Of a stretch of DNA of 64,000 nucleotides, positions 9,005 to 21,370 are shown in pieces; positions within the stretch are counted from its first letter, which is position 1; every line of letters starts with the position of its first letter. The translations under genes and the position numbers were made by a program. Where the stretch lies: contig NC_051066.1 of assembly GCF_004664715.2 (NCBI RefSeq), positions 81,679,735-81,743,734 on the forward strand, in the 5' to 3' direction. This DNA comes from Peromyscus leucopus. Taxonomy: Eukaryota; Chordata; Mammalia; Rodentia; Cricetidae. The notes under the pieces were generated by a model. The model did no database searches, was not told the origin of the DNA, and was given only the letters and a program-made list of their open reading frames with translations.

Positions 9005-11167
9005 ACACAGGATCCTGAGGATGAATACATTCATTAAATGGCCAGTCTTTATGTACATATCATTTTAAGATTGTTTATAGTAATGCATAATTCTAATGAT
9101 TTGTATATATTTCCACCAAGACAAAAAAAAAAAAAAAAAAAAAAAAAAAACAAACTTGGCTAACCTCTATTCCTTTTGTAAATCTGGTTAATCCCAGAAA
9201 AACACCACCAAGACATTAGTGAACTCAAACAGATAGAAAATGTTACCGAGCAGCTGAGCCTTGGAGGAATACATTGTATTATCAGGTCTGCACTAATTTA
9301 GAGTTTAATTTATTCATTACATTTTTCTGTAAATAAAGTCATCTTCCCTGTTACATTTGTTTTGTTTCTGACTCATTTACCTCTGTATAAATACAGCAAG
9401 AACTATGAAAACAAAGTTACAGAAGCATGTTTGATTTTTCTTAGAGACTCAAATTCAGCTGGATTTGGTAGAAATGAAGTATTACTACTTGCATGCACAG
9501 TATTTTTTACATAAATCTTTTAAGAAAGTTTGGTCCCATCTAATTCTCTCAAAAAGAAGGGGCTTTGTTATGACTCTGTGCTTGAACCAAATGGAGTGTT
9601 ACTTTTAAAAATAATGTCAACCCCTTCGAGTTTAAGGCCAGCTCCAGTGACATCCACATTGATACAATTCTTTGTGCCCTTTCCTGCTTCATGGTGGAAT
9701 TCCATGGAAACAGCTACTGTGGAAATTAATTCAGTGGGTTTTTAAAAATTCCTCTTTTATTCTTTATCCACCTGCCCACCAAGAAAGATATATCTAAATA
9801 AAGAATTTCCTTTGCATCTGTGATTCTCCTCTGCTGCAGTCATGAATGTAAAAGACAGTTTAATTAATGTATAAATAAATCATGTTTTTATACTGGATGC
9901 AAATGTGCAATGGATTTGTTAAGATGAGATGAATATTTTGACTTTTGAGAGCCTTTTTGAAACAATTGAGAGGGATACAATGCCACCTTGAAAATGTTCT
10001 TTCTTTTCTGGGTCTTATGATTGAAACAGGTCATCTAAGGGGAAAATACCCTGCCCAGGAAATCAGAAACTTTAGAGTCTGTTTTCAGTTTAACCATTGG
10101 CAAACTGTCCGTGTTGGACCAAAATACTTTGTTTGCATGAGTGATGGTCTTCTAGGCTTTTTATAAAATGCAATTAGAATGAGGTTACCCAAAGAATTGA
10201 AAGTATGTACAGTGCAGGTGGCATCACCATGGAAACATACTAACAGTTGTGATTGTCAGGAACTGTCAGTTGTGAGCTTCTCGGCCTCAGCTCCATCAGT
10301 CCCATCATATCACACACTCACACACCACTGGTCAGACCCAAGCACACTTGACCAGTATATAAAAGTAGATAACACTTGTCACTATCACTGTCAACACTAG
10401 AACCACGCCTGCCAAATCCCTTGGCGCTTTCTAATCCCTATGTTTTGCCGCTTGCAGTTAGGAAGTTGTATTCAGACAGGAGCTGAACTGTTACCGCAGC
10501 AGTATGACAAAGTTTTCATTTGTAGACTCTAGATACACCCTGTAATCTTAACCATGTGACATGGGACAAATACTTTCTAAAGACAGCGCCAAATTCAACC
10601 TATCTCACATGTGATAACTATAATAGACTTCTATGATATATGTTACCATAATAAATTTCAAGTAATAGTTACTTTGGGCCAGTATCTCCAACTCCCAAAT
10701 ATATGGAACTCTGAAAATAAGGACAAACTTGGAACTACTTTAGAAATGTTAAAGAGAGCAAAGCACACAAACGTGCATGCATCTCAATGCCAGAAGAATG
10801 TAATGTCTCAAAGCAGCCAATCAAGAACACTTCCTTTCAATGGAGGATTTTACAGTTTCCAAAGACAGTCTGCCCCTCTTGTGAAGAGACACCTTCAGCT
10901 GCCACATCTTTAGCCAGCTCAGAACACAGTGACCTCAATATAAGGGCAAGAAGGAATGTCAGTACTCTGCAGCTTCTTTCATTCCTTTAATGATAGCACT
11001 GCTCTTGTCCTTCCTAGGTGAATCACTAACACTCATCTGACTCCATTCATTTAGTCCCCATCTGCTTATTCTGCGCACCTGAAGATGCTTTCCTGTAGAA
11101 CGTGTAGCCTGTGTTTATCCTCATGGTTTATATTTTTTAAATGGACATTTCACAATCAAAAAGCTTT
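9005..11167. other. Repeat-poor intergenic DNA
   Basis: No SINE, LINE or gene recognised over 2.1 kb apart from a pure A run at about 9122-9150. AT-rich with several TAAT-type motifs. Such a repeat gap can mark conserved regulatory DNA. Confidence 0.4.
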
Positions 11168-11240
11168 ATGTGTGTGTGTGTGTGTGGGTGTGTGGGTGTG
11201 TGTGTGTGTGTGCGTGCGCGCGCGCACGTATGTATATGTG
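11168..11240. repeat. (GT)n(GC)n microsatellite
   Basis: Alternating purine-pyrimidine run ending in TGCGTGCGCGCGCGCAC, a Z-DNA-prone composition. Confidence 0.9.
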
Positions 11241-12183
11241 TTGTGTTGTGTTTGCATACAGGCAATGTACTCACTGGACAATGAAAATCACTGATGGTGC
11301 ATACTATTTTTCCAAATGTTAGACAAAAGACAAACCAATTTTTTTATTAAGATCCTTATAAAACAGACCACAAAGTCTCCTGTAACCCTCAGATATGCTC
11401 CCACCTTTTTATTTAGGGAAATGAGAAAACAAAATGCTTTTTGGTTCTATGAAAATTGAACATAGTACCAAAACCTGAGAAATCCAAGAGAAGCACTGTA
11501 CCCAGTCTCTGTTGCTGTTCATCATAATCCTTGCATAACCCAAGTTGCACAACAGAATGACTCTAATTGCAAATCCAATCACTCTTTGACTGAGGCTCAG
11601 AAATCAATTCCCAGTAAAATGTGACACTCGGTCACTCAAAACAATAGAATAATCAATATCTCGCCATCAGCAGCCTGGTTAGAACCTATTTCAATACAAT
11701 AAAAACTCAGTTCTTTAACTGTGCCAGGCAAATCTTTCCTATTCTTTGTAGACCTGACTAGCATTCCCAGTAATCAAAACCATGACGGAAAGTTAAATAA
11801 AATCATGAGGATGCCAAGACTTATAGGGAGAATTTCATTCAAACACTTCTGAGCTCAGACTTTTGATCTTTCTCTTAATTTGTATTGATTGTCCAGTCCT
11901 CTTGTATCCTTGTGGCTTGGCAATTTAAATTTAGACATAGCTCATTGAAGTGAGAGAGAGAAAGAGTAATACGGACCGGAGGCAGGAGAGGGAGATGGGA
12001 AAAAGCCCTGTATTCAATCAGACAGTCTAGAATCTGAGCAGAGATGATAGAATCCTGGTTTGCTGTACTTATAATGGAAGTTGCAAAGCTGTTTTCCAAT
12101 AAAAAACTCCACTGACATCATTTTTCTCTAGCTATAAAAAAAAAAAGGTAGAACTCAGATGGGAAATTGAAAATCAAAACTCA
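11241..12183. other. Intergenic, no gene seen
   Basis: Unique-looking DNA; no element recognised. Confidence 0.45.
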
Positions 12184-12530
12184 AAGCTGGGAAAATAGTT
12201 CAGTGGGTAAGATTGCTTGATATGTGAGCATGAGGACCTGAGTTTGAATCCCCAGTACCCAGAGAGAAAGTCAGCATGACTGAGAGGGCCTGTAACCCCA
12301 GCCCATCTACCCACAGGAGGTGGGGCAGAGACATGTGGATCCCAAGAACTTGCTGGGGCCTACCCAAAAACAAAAATAAAAACAACCAAAAATTGTGAAC
12401 TTTTGGTTCACTGTAAGAGACTTTGTCTGTGAGCGACCCTGTCTCAAACCAATACTATGGTGAGAACTCCTGCTCTGGCCTCATTGTGAACACACATGAC
12501 CATGTGCACCTGCACATTGATTTGCTTGCA
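12184..12530 (+). mobile_element. B4-family SINE, diverged
   Basis: GCTGGGAAAATAGTTCAGTG, GAGGACCTGAGTTTGAATCC, CAAGAACTTGCTGGGGCCTA and GAGCGACCCTGTCTCAAACC follow the B4/RSINE1 order. An A-rich insertion lies at 12366-12393. Confidence 0.7.
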
Positions 12531-13484
12531 ACATATAGATACAAAGAAAGCAAACCTATGTAAGAAACTGGTAGATGGATAGTCTTGAAGCATTGAATGT
12601 TTCTAAGATTGAAATTTCCAGTACTGATTTTTACTTCTTACTTATTGCCCAATCACGGTATCTAACTGACAAAAATTTCCATTTTCTTTCTTAGCCTGGA
12701 ATCTAAGGTATTAAGACATGGCTCATACATTCAGCTTGAACTTTCCCCATTACTTACAAAATACCCAAGGTTTATGTCCTTCAGTCACAGAATCGTTATT
12801 ATTGTAACAACACTAGAGTTTGCCTGTGTGTTTGATAAGGGGTGTGTCTAAAAAGAATACATCTGATTAAGTGCACTGTTTATTTACTTTCAGATCCACA
12901 CTTTAAAAGACCTGCACACAAAAGGCTCAGAAATGCTTCCAAAATGAAAAACTCCAGTCAAGTGATTACTTAGCTGGCAAAATGGATATTTCAAGTTGCA
13001 TAGACAGCTAATTGTGGCCTGCCTCAGGAATGACAGGTCTATAATTTTTAGTTTTGTGTGCATTGAAAGCCAGTCACCTTGACACTCAGCAGTCCATTAT
13101 CCACTGGCCACCAACCATATGATGATGATCCAGGAATGACAGGCACTTCCATTATGGGTGATGAAACATGCCGTGTTTTATTTGGATAAAGCTGCCCTAA
13201 GAAAAAAAGAGAGCCAGGTGCCTACCCCTCCCCATGAGCAACAAGCATCCTGGAACACCTTTAGTTACAAAGGAGGGACTTCTTTGTCCCACATAATAGC
13301 AACCATCAGTTACTCTGGGTGTTGGTTGCCAACATCCGTTAACATGTCAGGATCCAGGCCTTTTAAATATAAATTTTGCCTTAATGTCAGGAACTCTCTC
13401 CCATTAAATTATATTATGTTGGAACTTGAAACCTAGTTAAAGCTTGTGTTTCAGGAGAAATTTAACACCTTCTTTGGTTATTAT
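12531..13484. other. Intergenic, no gene seen
   Basis: Unique-looking DNA, no recognised repeat. CAGGAATGACAGG occurs twice (13025 and 13130 areas), too short to interpret. Confidence 0.45.
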
Positions 13485-13810
13485 GCATGTGTATGTGTGG
13501 TGTACAAATGTGTGCATGTTAGTGCATATGTACATATGTGTGTTTATGTATGCAGGGAGCACATTTACATGCCTTTGCATGTGAAGGCCACAGGTCAACA
13601 TGAGGTATCATCCTCTGAAAATATTCAATTATTCACTCACTGAACATGGAGCTTACTGATTTCACTAGTCTGGTTGGCTAGTGGGCCCCAGAAATACACA
13701 TGTCTCTGCCTCCACAATATTGGGATTACAAGCCTGTGTCGCCATGTCCTATCAAGCTTTTAAGATGGATTTTGGGGATCTGATAAGCACTTTACCAAAG
13801 AATCCTCAGC
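13485..13810 (-). mobile_element. B4-family SINE, old
   Basis: A GT-rich start, GTGAAGGCCACAGGTCAACA, a CTCTGCCTCCACAATATTGG box and TTTTGGGGATCTG follow the reverse-strand B4 pattern. Strongly diverged. Confidence 0.6.
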
Positions 13811-14459
13811 TTCTACCTTTAAAATAAAAAAAATCAAAGTTATCATCTTAATTGCTCCAAGTATTCATGAAGTAGTGGGGTATGATTAAGTAAGAGACAG
13901 GCGATGGAATCATAACTTCAGTTGTCAATGAATTATCTTACTTCAATCAATGCTTTGAATATTCAGATCATATTATAGAACCTCAAATCATGAGCCTAAG
14001 AAGTATGATGCAGAAATTTTACTCTCTTCTGTCCCTCCATGCTTTTGCTTCTATACAAGTATTAAAGTTACAGTCAGAAATTTTTCTGACCAAGAATGCA
14101 CACTAACAACTTTGTTATTTGTTCAGAAGAATGATGAGGATGCATTCAGGTGCAAACAGTGCTACCCAACTGTAGTGGGAATGGAAAAGATGGCCATCTA
14201 TCTTACCCAGAAGGAAACTGGAAGGCATGCTCTTCAGGACTCTATAATTCAGCTCGAGTGCTACTGAGAACTGAGTCTTTGCTGTCTACAGTGTGACGGG
14301 CACTTACTGTCAGTCCCTGTCACCACAGTCAACATAGCAGCCCCAGCAGAAATGTTTCTCCAAAATACTCCAAGGGGGAGAAAAAAAGAGGCCTCTCTGG
14401 TTACTAGGAAGTAAAAACTCAACCAGAGTTCTCGTGGTGAGCTAAGTGATGGCCACCAT
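13811..14459. other. Intergenic, no gene seen
   Basis: Unique-looking, AT-rich; no element recognised. Confidence 0.45.
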
Positions 14460-14925
14460 ATCTTAGTCGTAGTTTCCAGAACCCATGAATGTCACCTTAT
14501 ATGGCAAAAGGACTTTGCTGGTGTGCTTCTACTAAGGATCTTGTGGTAGACAGAGTCTTCTGGAAATACCCCAAGACCCTAAATAGAATGGTAAGTGTCC
14601 TGATAAGAGAGGAAAAAGTGGGAGCATGTGAGCGAAGTGAAGGAGACAATGTCAAACCAGGAAGCTAGCTGGACAGAAGGAAGAACTCATAGGCTAGGAA
14701 TGCATGGCACTCCCACCACCCTCCCATAGGTGGTTACCACCAAGAGCCTTGTGGATTTTTAATTTAAAAACCAAGGAGGAAAGCTCAGGCTGGAAAGGGC
14801 AAGGACTCTGATTCCCCCATCTTAGCTACTAAAGGAACTGTGGTCCGGGCTCTCCACTCTAGCCCTGTGAGACTGATTTCAAACCTCCAGTCTCCAGAAT
14901 TGTAAGAGAAGAAAACTGTCTCTCT
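14460..14925 (+). mobile_element. Ancient MLT1-type MaLR LTR
   Basis: Ordered matches to the MLT1 pattern: CCAGAACCCATGAATGTCAC, TTATATGGCAAAAGGACTTT, TCCTGATAAGAGAGG, GCTGGAAAGGGCAAGGA, CCCTGTGAGACTGATTTC and CCTCCAGTCTCCAGAATTGT. Family-level call; the subfamily is not resolved. This element predates rodents. Confidence 0.75.
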
Positions 14926-16190
14926 GTGGGGTTAAATTGCCATAACTTTTACAATGGAGGCACAAGAGCTAATCTACAACCTTCCCAGGAACCCTCTTTT
15001 ACTTCAGATTGGCCGGCTATTATCAGTCACATATCTACATGCAAGAGAAGCCGGCACACAGGATATGTGTGCCACATAAGATATGACTGTCTTAGACCTA
15101 CTCGGATTGGCCTGTCCTCCTGCTACCAGGCTGAGTAGGTTGCTGGCCGAAGGGGCGCTGACAATAAGTGAAGTCAGCCTCAGCCGTATGGAAGTTCTAA
15201 AAAGTCTGCAAACTCTCAAGTTCTTTCCCTGTTGAACCATTTTGACACTATCTCCAGTTACAGTTCTTCTCCGTGACTAGTTGTATTTCTCAAAGCTCTG
15301 TTCCTTGTGGCCTAACCACTGGCCATCTTTTCAACCTGTCTCCATAAGTCTCCAAGAACCCAGGCTCACCAGTCTTTGAAAAGCTTTCTTCCTCAGTCAT
15401 CTCCCTACATGTGGTTCGCTTTCTACGGAAATCACCCCCATTCCTACTCACTCCCCAGCGCTTTCCTATGACTTCATTTTAAACAGCAGCTTCTCAACAA
15501 TGTTTTCCGTGGGGTTTCCAGCCTGGTGTGGCAATCCTGGGAATATTCATTTAGTTTATTTCATGCGACACTCAACAGACTGTAAACTACCTGCTTGGTC
15601 GTGTTTTATCACTCAGCCGAGGTGAAGCCTGGTTGCAATGACCAGAAAAACCTCCTCAGAGGGAGGCCAGGTTGTGAAATGAGCTCAACCCTGATGATGT
15701 GTGGGAAGCCAAACACAAGGAAGGGAACACCATCTCCCACCTGACCTGCTGTGTGAACGCTAATGCCTCTCCTGTGGGAAGCCCAACTCTTGACTTCAGT
15801 CACCTCCTTTGCCTTCATTTTTATCACAGTCCCTAACAGGACAGCTAATATATTACACAAAAACTGTTGGAAAGGAGCCATGTTGAGAGAACGTCCTAAG
15901 AGGGGTAAAAGAGGTGTTGAAAATAACTCCCTCTACCCTAAGTCAAAGTTCCATATGTCCTGACGGCCATTCTTTGCAGCAGGGCCAGACACAGAGTACT
16001 TGACATAGAAATGATTATATTTATTAAACAACAGCAGCAAACTAGACACCAAAGCTGCACAAGTATGTGACAGACATTTTGCCCATAGGATGTCCAGACT
16101 GATCAAATCATAACCAGGATTTCTTGAAAATTGACCCATAGTATCTACCTGTCCCAGGATCATTTTCAGTATTTATTTAAATAATATTCT
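14926..16190. other. Intergenic, no gene seen
   Basis: No repeat recognised. Open frames of 66 to 90 codons here have no family resemblance and look like chance. Confidence 0.45.
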
Positions 16191-16340
16191 TTTTCTTCTT
16201 TTTCTTTAGACAGTCTCTACATGTGGCCCTGACTGGCCTGGAATTTGTAGTATAGACCAGACAGACCTGGAACTCAGAGATTCACCTGCCTCTGCTTCCC
16301 AAGTGCTGAGACTAAAGGTGTGTCTTACCATGCCTATCTT
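16191..16340 (-). mobile_element. B1 SINE
   Basis: Reverse B1: GACAGTCTCTACATGTGGCC, CCTGGAACTCAGAGATTCAC and GCTTCCCAAGTGCTGAGAC. Short similar AT-rich words flank it (TAATATTCTT and TTAATTATTCTT). Confidence 0.85.
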
Positions 16341-16942
16341 AATTATTCTTAAGTCCAACCCTTTACCTACTGATAGGATGATCTTAGGGAAAAGCATTCC
16401 AGTGCTTTTAGCCAACAAAAGTTCAGTAATTGTTGCCATTACTGAAATAAAAAATAAATTATTCTTTTTTTTTTAAAACCGCTGAAGAATCATTTTGTTC
16501 TTATTTGCTTGAGTCTAGTCCCTTCATAGCTTCACACAGACACTGATTCTTCCTTCTGTGCACATTCAGTACAAGGTTTTCCACACATCTATCAATGAGA
16601 TAACCTCCTCAGGCCAGCAATTCCTCACCTATTCTTCCATACAACTGTGGAACTAACACACTGTTCACAGCACAGGACAGTGGGCATTTGGGAGATGTGT
16701 GTTTCATCTAATTTCTTACAAACAATGAACAATCCTGTTGGTTTTGATGGTATTCTCAAGTCCACATTTTGACATAAATTATTTATTCTACTAATTTAAT
16801 GGCAAACAGTCACCAAGGTGAACTTAAGGCAATAATTTCACAAGTATATTGGGTACAGGTTAATTATTTAGGTGCCTCAAACAGCCTTGCAATAATGAAC
16901 TCTCCTGGGTAGAGCCCATAAACTACATTCCTCAGCTTTAAA

Positions 16943-16944
<2 letters not shown>
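16341..16944. other. Intergenic, no gene seen
   Basis: AT-rich unique-looking DNA. Confidence 0.45.
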
Positions 16945-16999
<55 letters not shown>

Positions 17000-17006
17000 C
17001 GCGCGC
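16945..17006. repeat. (GT)n(GC)n microsatellite
   Basis: About 45 bases of GT followed by about 16 bases of pure GC alternation: a strong Z-DNA-type sequence. Confidence 0.92.
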
Positions 17007-17780
17007 AATGTTTTCAAGTTTCTTATGCTGAGATTTATGGAACTTTCTGAATTGTAGTTAAATTTTAGGGAAAAGCAGAGAAATGCTTGTGTGAAAGAAA
17101 CCTAAAAGTGGTTTATTAAAGGGTTTAAACCAAAATGAAGACCAGGGAGAGCTAGTATGTTTATAACATCCTTATGCAAGAGTTCTGAAAATTAGTAGTT
17201 GATATCTTAAGTCATAACTTTGTGAAACTTAAAATACTAAATAAACAAAATTTTAGGATATGACTTGTTTTGTAAAGGGCCCTTAAATCCCCCCATTTGT
17301 AATCTATGGATTTAATATCTATAGTAGATTGCATTTAATTCAAACCACTCATTCATTTAATTACATTAGATAATAGGACTAAAAATATCTACCGACTCTG
17401 ATGGAACAGTGACTTCCAAACATCATGAACTGGCACTCCCTGGTATACTGTGTGCTTTCCACATGTGTGTGCCAAAGTTTAGTCACTTTGAAAACTATTT
17501 ATTACAAGTAGGATGCATACCATAAAACCAAATAAGGAAAAGGACAGCTCACACACGGTAGCGTCCTGTAGGGTAAGAACTGGAAGAGCTGCGGTACTCA
17601 GTTAGAGCTGTTGAGAATGTTGTACATTTTCTGCAAAGCTTTCAACACTAGCTTCCTGCGTGTGCAGATCAAGACTTTACGTTTCTATCTGAAGCAAAAG
17701 GAAGCTGAAGGCTTCCCAGTCGATAGTGTGATGTTGTAGGATATCAACTGCTCTCCTATGCTCCACCCTAAATCCCTGAA
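17007..17780. other. Intergenic, no gene seen
   Basis: AT-rich, no recognised element. Confidence 0.45.
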
Positions 17781-18251
17781 GTTGGGAGCTGGCGAGGTGA
17801 CATAGTGGGTAAGGTGCTTGTCACTCGAGTGTAAGAACTGGAGTTCGTATCTCCAAAAGCCACGCAGAGGCAGGTGTGGTAGCTGCATCGGTAATCCCAG
17901 GGCTCTGAAGGCAAGATGGGAGTCTGAGACAGAAGTACATCAAGAAGCTCACTGGCCAGCTGTCCTGGAGTACGCGCTGGCAAAGAGCAGAGACTGGGAC
18001 TCAACGAAAGTGGAAGGGAACTGACACCAGTTCTGCTCTGACCCTCAAAGGATACTGTGTCAGCCACACTCATACTCATGGACATGCACACACACGTACA
18101 TCACACACACACACACACACGTACATCACACACACACATCACACACACACACACACACACGTACATCACACACACACACACACACGTACATCACACACAC
18201 ACACGTACATCACACACACACGTACATCACACACACACACACACACGTACA

Positions 18252-18293
<42 letters not shown>
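17781..18293 (+). mobile_element. B4-family SINE with long compound (CA)n tail
   Basis: GGGAGCTGGCGAGGTGACAT head, TAATCCCAGGGCTCTGAAGG and GAAGCTCACTGGCCAGCTGT mark a B4-type SINE. The tail from 18087 to 18293 is (CA)n broken repeatedly by CGTACATCA, giving a higher-order pattern. Confidence 0.7.
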
Positions 18294-18294
<1 letters not shown>

Positions 18295-18471
18295 ATAAAT
18301 TAGCTAATTAATCAGCAAAGTCCCCAGAGTTGAGATCCTCTGCAATCTGGGGAGTCGGGACTATGGCTACAGTGTTTGGGAGAGAGAGTTTAATATTTTA
18401 AGTTCCACAGTTCTGTGACATAAGCTACCTCTAATTTCCAGAACTTTCACATAAAGATTTTATAACTACAC

Positions 18472-18847
18472 TGTGGTGATATATTGTGTACCCTAATAAA
18501 ATTTGCCTGAAGCTCAGAGAACAGAACAAGCCACTAGATTAAACAGTGCCAGACAGTGGTGGCACACACCTTTAATTCCAGCACTCGGGAGGCAGAGATC
18601 TGTCTGGGTGGGTCACTCACACCTTTAATGGCTGGGTGGAGAAAGGTATATAAGGCGTGAAGAGACAGGAACTAGAAGGCCTTTCAGCAGCAGTGTCCCT
18701 TTCAGCAAAAGGCTCTTTCAGGCTGAGGAGTTGGTGAGGTAAGACATGGTGGCAGAGGCTTGCTCTGCTTCTCTGATCTTTCAGCATTTACACCAATATC
18801 TGGTACCAGGGTTTTTATTGAAAGACCATTTAGAAATTCGTGTTACA
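18472..18847 (+). mobile_element. LTR-like element carrying a B1 fragment
   Basis: Begins TGTGGTGATA and ends GTTACA, with TATATAA at 18647-18653. A B1-like piece (GGTGGCACACACCTTTAATT and the following CAGCACTCGGGAGGCAGAG) lies at about 18550-18600, upstream of the TATA box. ACAC flanks both ends, a weak possible 4-bp TSD. It matches a high-copy LTR type that I associate with cricetid genomes, but I cannot name the family. Confidence 0.6.
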
Positions 18848-18870
18848 ACACACTTCCTTTATCATGGTCT

Positions 18871-19061
18871 TTCCTTTAAGTTTTTTTTTTTTTTTTTTTG
18901 GTTTTGTGAAACAGGGTTTCTCTGTGTAGCTTTAGCACCTTTCCTGGAGCTTACTTTTAGCCCAGACTGACCTCAAAATCACAGAGATCCTCCTGCCTAT
19001 GCCTCCTGAGTGTTGGGATTAAAGGCGTGCACCACCACCGCCCAGCTTCCTTTAAGTTTTT
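18871..19061 (-). mobile_element. B1 SINE with 15-bp TSD
   Basis: Reverse B1 at 18886-19046 (GAAACAGGGTTTCTCTGTGT through GGCGTGCACCACCACCGCCC). TTCCTTTAAGTTTTT at 18871-18885 is repeated at 19047-19061, fixing both ends. Low divergence. Confidence 0.92.
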
Positions 19062-19363
19062 AATTTAGCACAGATGTTTCTCTTCTTTCCCCTAGAGTTT
19101 CAGTATTTCTTAGGAAGTTGTTTCAAAGGGATGTGTACAAGGTATGTGCAGACAAGAAGGAAGGGGTCTTATTCTGTTTGGGTTTATAAGTAGAACATCC
19201 CAGGGTTTGGTGTTCCATAAAAGAACTGAAAATCATGAAGAAAATGATATAATCTCTGAAGATGATTAATTTCTTTTTAGGAGAGTTGAAAATAATGAGA
19301 GTCACTCAGTTCCCCTGAGAAGGAGAGGGATTTTCAATATGTTGAAGAAGACTTTAATAATTC
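19062..19363. other. Intergenic, no gene seen
   Basis: AT-rich, no recognised element. Confidence 0.45.
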
Positions 19364-19560
19364 CATGGAGAGATAGCTCAGCAGTTATGAGTTCTTACAG
19401 GGACCTAAGTTCAGTTTCCAGCCCCCTGGAATGCAGCTCATTATTGTCTGTAACTCCAGTTCCAGAGGATTTGATGCCCTCTTACGGCTTCCACTGACAC
19501 TCATACACACATGGTATATACATAGACAGACACACACAGATACATAATACTTTTCCTAAC
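19364..19560 (+). mobile_element. B2/B3 SINE, diverged
   Basis: GGAGAGATAGCTCAGCAGTT, TTCAGTTTCCAGCCCCCTGG, CTGTAACTCCAGTTCCAGAG and GATGCCCTCTTACGGCTTCC appear in order, followed by a CA-rich tail. Confidence 0.75.
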
Positions 19561-21059
19561 TTTAAATTCAATTTTTTTCTTTCCCTTCCCCACAAATGGT
19601 TTTAAAATCATTTTTTAATGCATACTGTCAAAGATCCAATGCCCCACCAGTTGGAAGTCCACATCATTCCCGCCTCTGCTTTCTTATGAAAATAATTAGG
19701 ATCACATTTCACTGTCTTCTGGAGATTTCACATCTTGTCTATTGAGAATCAGCCAAACAATGTATGGGAAGCAAACTTTTCAATAACCCACATCAGCATA
19801 AACCCCGTCACATCAACCTGTTCTCTTGTCCAGCAGTCTTCAGGGAGTCTTTCTGGCTCTCTCACTACGTTCTTTATTGTCCTTTTGTTCTACTTAATAC
19901 TTAGAAGGAACCTCACTCCTCCAAAGCCCTTTTTGGAGAGCTCAGCAGACAGCTGAGCCTCGACCCTTTCACTCACAGTCACCAAAGAAGGCTCTTTTAC
20001 AAGGCTGAATGCTCCTGGTTGTGAAGAACGCCAGTTGTGCAGCTTACCCGGAAAGGTGCAGGTTTCCCATAGTTACATCTCCTGTGAGTCTGCTGTTCAC
20101 AGGCAAGCTTGTATTTGTCAGGGTGATGCGAGGGTTAAGTAAAGGGAACCCTCATCTCAGAGCGCTGGGTTTCTTGAAGCTCTCTGACCATGACTTACTA
20201 TAAAATTAACTGCTTAAGATTCCATATTTAATCTTTCTTCCTCGAAAACAGCACTAATGCTTCACCTCTTGGTGCTTTAAATGAGTGGTGGGATCACATG
20301 CGATCTTAGCATTTATGCAACTTTAGGCCTGGAATAAATACCATGCTTGATGAACAAGTACTATTTCCAGAAAATGAAGCCGGCCCAGCTCCTCTATCAG
20401 TTTAGAAATCTTGTTTCAGCTTGGTTGATCAGACAAATGCCTCTGAATGTTATGCTCTTTGCCTCGTGCAGACTATTCAGAGTCTGTAAAGAAGCAGTGC
20501 TAATGTTTTCACTGAAGTACTCTATTTAACAATGTGATAAGAGAAGAAAGGTCATCTGAACTATAAATGTGTACATTTCCCTGGAATGAAGTGAAATAAT
20601 TTTTATTTTTAGACGAAAAAATTGGTTTTAGCCTGACTTTTTCTTGAGAAATTATTTTTAAAAGTTAATTGCTATTATGAGTATAGACCATCTACGTAAA
20701 AACAATGATCTTGAACTTCTAAAAGTAAATGACTGATGTATAGTTTTTGGTTCAGCTTGTAAAGAGATTAGAAGGCTTTACACCATCCTAAAAAGTTAAA
20801 GACTTATAATGAAAAATCAAGTCATTTTGGGCCTTATGAATTCAGACAACTAAGGTCACAGGACAAACCTTCAACTCATGTCAGCATGTGACAGAGAATA
20901 TTGTCACTTAGAGAAGCAGAAAGCTCCATGGTACCAAGGCTGGTGAAGAAAACCTGAGCCATACGTGGTGAGTCAAATGTTGGAGGCTCACTGTGGACAA
21001 GCCTGAAAATTTAAAGCTCCCGTAGGAAGGCAGAGGACAATCCTTGCACTTCTGTGGGC
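19561..21059. other. Repeat-poor intergenic DNA
   Basis: About 1.5 kb without a recognised repeat or gene. AT-rich with many TTTAAA and TAAT words. Conservation cannot be judged here. Confidence 0.4.
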
Positions 21060-21370
21060 ATATGAGGCAGCATTTCGTGACTGTAACAAATTACCCAAGA
21101 CAGAAATTTTAGGGAAGAAGGATTTTATGTGACTCATGGTTCCAGGGGTGTTACTCCATGGTTACTCAGCCCTGTGACTGCTGGGACAATGTGTGTTTGG
21201 GCAGAACCCCATGACAAAGAGTACTTCAGCACAAACATGAGGCAGAGAGACAGACAGAGGGAACCGGCTGAGGCCAAGTCACACCCAGTGATCTATAGTC
21301 TCCGACACCTCCTAACAGTCTAATCAACTATGAATTCATCAGCGAATGAGTGATGGGAACACACAATTAC
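21060..21370 (-). mobile_element. Old LTR-like (MaLR-type) fragment
   Basis: CTGTAACAAATTACCCAAGA, AGGATTTTATGTGACTCATG and GTTCCAGGGGTG resemble the reverse strand of a MaLR LTR end. Diverged; the family is tentative. Confidence 0.45.

Noticed and set aside
10611..10990. 100- and 67-codon overlapping frames
   Set aside because: No recognised domain, no codon pattern and no splice context; chance frames in AT-rich DNA.
15004..15240. Overlapping frames on both strands near 15 kb
   Set aside because: No family resemblance on either strand; likely chance.
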